A stretch of 6,695 nt of DNA, from NCBI GenBank assembly GCA_026417675.1, contig JAOACV010000145.1:1-6695 (forward strand). Direction: 5' to 3'. This document shows, one piece after another, positions 5,944 through 6,695 of this stretch. The translations under genes were made by a program, and so were the position numbers. The first letter of the stretch is position 1. Each line of letters opens with the position of its first letter. The notes under the pieces are model-generated. The model had not been told where the DNA came from. It saw nothing but the letters and a program-made list of their open reading frames with translations, and ran no database searches. This DNA comes from Verrucomicrobiia bacterium. Lineage in GTDB: Bacteria; Verrucomicrobiota; Verrucomicrobiia; CAIQCK01.

Positions 5944-6695
5944 TTAGAACTTGTCGCTTTTGTCGAGCTGGTCGAGGCCCTTGAGTTTGCTCGAGTAGCG
6001 TTTGTCGGTCAAAGGACTGTAGCCTTCAACGTCCCGGATGGGCAGCGTCCGCAGGTCCTTGCTTTTCTCGACGCGGCTCCACGTGTAACGCTGGGCTTCC
6101 TCGATCGTGCGGATGACCTTGGGCCGCAGAAAGAACACCAGTTCGACTTTCGTCTCCTTCCATTCGGTGGTCTTGAAAACGTTGCCCAGAAGCGGGATTT
6201 CGCCGAGGACGGGCACCTTGTTGGTGATCTTCTCGCGCTTGTTGGTGCTGAGACCGCCGAGCACGATGATCTGGCCGTCCTTGACCGTCACCGCCACGGC
6301 CTCGGCTTCGCGGCGGGAGAGGATGGGCACCTCGTTGTTGTCAATGGGCTGGAAGCCTTTCACATCGTCCACGGTCTGGTAGATGTCGAGGGTGACGACG
6401 CCGTCGGGGTTGATCAGGGGGGTGACTTCCAGACCGACGCCGATGTCCACGTTCTCGTAGTTGGAACGCATCTGGTTGCTGTCGAGCGTCTGCTGCGTGG
6501 AGGTCACGAACGGCCGCGATTCGCCGACGAAGACTCGGGCGCGCTGGTTGTTGGAGGTGTAAAGGTGCGGCGTTTGCAGCACCTTGAAGTGGTCGTCGCC
6601 GGAGAGAGCGCGGATGACGGCCCAAAGGTCGTCGCCAAAGAAACTGAAGAAGAAGGTCAATCCGCCGGCCAGCAAACCCGACCCGCCGAGGCCCG
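5944..6695 (-). CDS. gspD: Type II secretion system secretin, GspD-like (C-terminal part, 5' end outside window)
   Basis: The frame is open to the window edge with 249 residues visible and no true start; the TTG at 6675 is internal. This is the C-terminal secretin domain of the outer-membrane channel through which folded exoproteins leave the periplasm. Visible marks are a Gly-rich entry (GLGGSGLLAGGLTF), the block LQTPHLYTSNNQRARVFVGE typical of the GspD/PulD family, the GQIIVLGGL strand, and the signature VPVLGEIPLLGNVF (codons at 6175-6216) followed by ELVFFLRPKVI. About 50 charged residues follow the signature strands and end in LDKSDKF; such a tail can hold the pilotin-binding S-domain, but its identity is not clear here. 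Secretins of type IV pili and type III systems share the signature; the LQTP...NNQ block favours GspD. The N-domains that would settle it are off the window. The inverted repeat at 5853-5925 lies directly downstream. Confidence 0.85.
   Translation of the reverse strand, partial: GLGGSGLLAGGLTFFFSFFGDDLWAVIRALSGDDHFKVLQTPHLYTSNNQRARVFVGESRPFVTSTQQTLDSNQMRSNYENVDIGVGLEVTPLINPDGVVTLDIYQTVDDVKGFQPIDNNEVPILSRREAEAVAVTVKDGQIIVLGGLSTNKREKITNKVPVLGEIPLLGNVFKTTEWKETKVELVFFLRPKVIRTIEEAQRYTWSRVEKSKDLRTLPIRDVEGYSPLTDKRYSSKLKGLDQLDKSDKF

Noticed and set aside
6675..6695. The TTG at 6675 as a start codon for a short secretin-like protein.
   Set aside because: The frame continues open through the window edge with the Gly-rich sequence expected inside a secretin domain, so the gene is truncated by the window rather than short.

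Overview
The window is GC-rich (roughly 60-65% by eye) and bacterial. It holds five complete protein genes and two partial ones. Several traits point to the Planctomycetota-Verrucomicrobiota group, most likely a Verrucomicrobiota (Pedosphaera/Limisphaerales-like) genome: a secreted alpha/beta hydrolase next to a Tat-exported Gfo/Idh/MocA oxidoreductase, a signal-peptide-bearing nitrilase-superfamily hydrolase with an N-terminal beta-rich domain, an eRF1-like protein with a zinc ribbon, and mostly weak Shine-Dalgarno signals. This placement is inferred from gene style; there is no rRNA or marker gene to prove it.

Layout. (1) Positions 1-72 hold the last 23 codons of an unidentified plus-strand gene. 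(2) Convergent to it, 100-1239 on the minus strand encodes a bacterial homologue of the archaeo-eukaryotic release factor family (baeRF type) with a zinc ribbon and an HSQ tripeptide where eRF1 has GGQ. Its strong AAGGAGG ribosome-binding site fixes the start at 1239 rather than at the upstream in-frame TTG at 1275. (3) After a divergent promoter region (1240-1410), two plus-strand genes follow: a secreted alpha/beta hydrolase (1411-2538) and a Tat-signal Gfo/Idh/MocA oxidoreductase (2586-3773). The 47 bp between them contain three back-to-back 7-bp repeats. (4) A convergent spacer (3774-3898) with an inverted repeat separates these from a minus-strand pair, a secreted carbon-nitrogen hydrolase (4433-5815) followed 9 bp later by a Nudix hydrolase (3899-4423). 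(5) Upstream of that pair lies a 128-bp spacer with a long imperfect inverted repeat (5853-5925), and then the C-terminal part of a type II secretion secretin, GspD-like (5944 to the window edge, minus strand).

Working together. The hydrolase/oxidoreductase pair looks like an exported module acting on an esterified or sugar-like substrate. The nitrilase/Nudix pair is probably co-transcribed, but the first is predicted to be exported and the second cytoplasmic, so a shared pathway is not evident. The secretin belongs to an outer-membrane secretion system whose other genes lie outside the window. I see no mobile element genes, CRISPR array, tRNA or rRNA. No multigene system here is clearly new. 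The items most worth follow-up are the release-factor-like protein with its altered GGQ loop, the intergenic inverted repeat at 5853-5925, and the exported two-domain nitrilase homologue.
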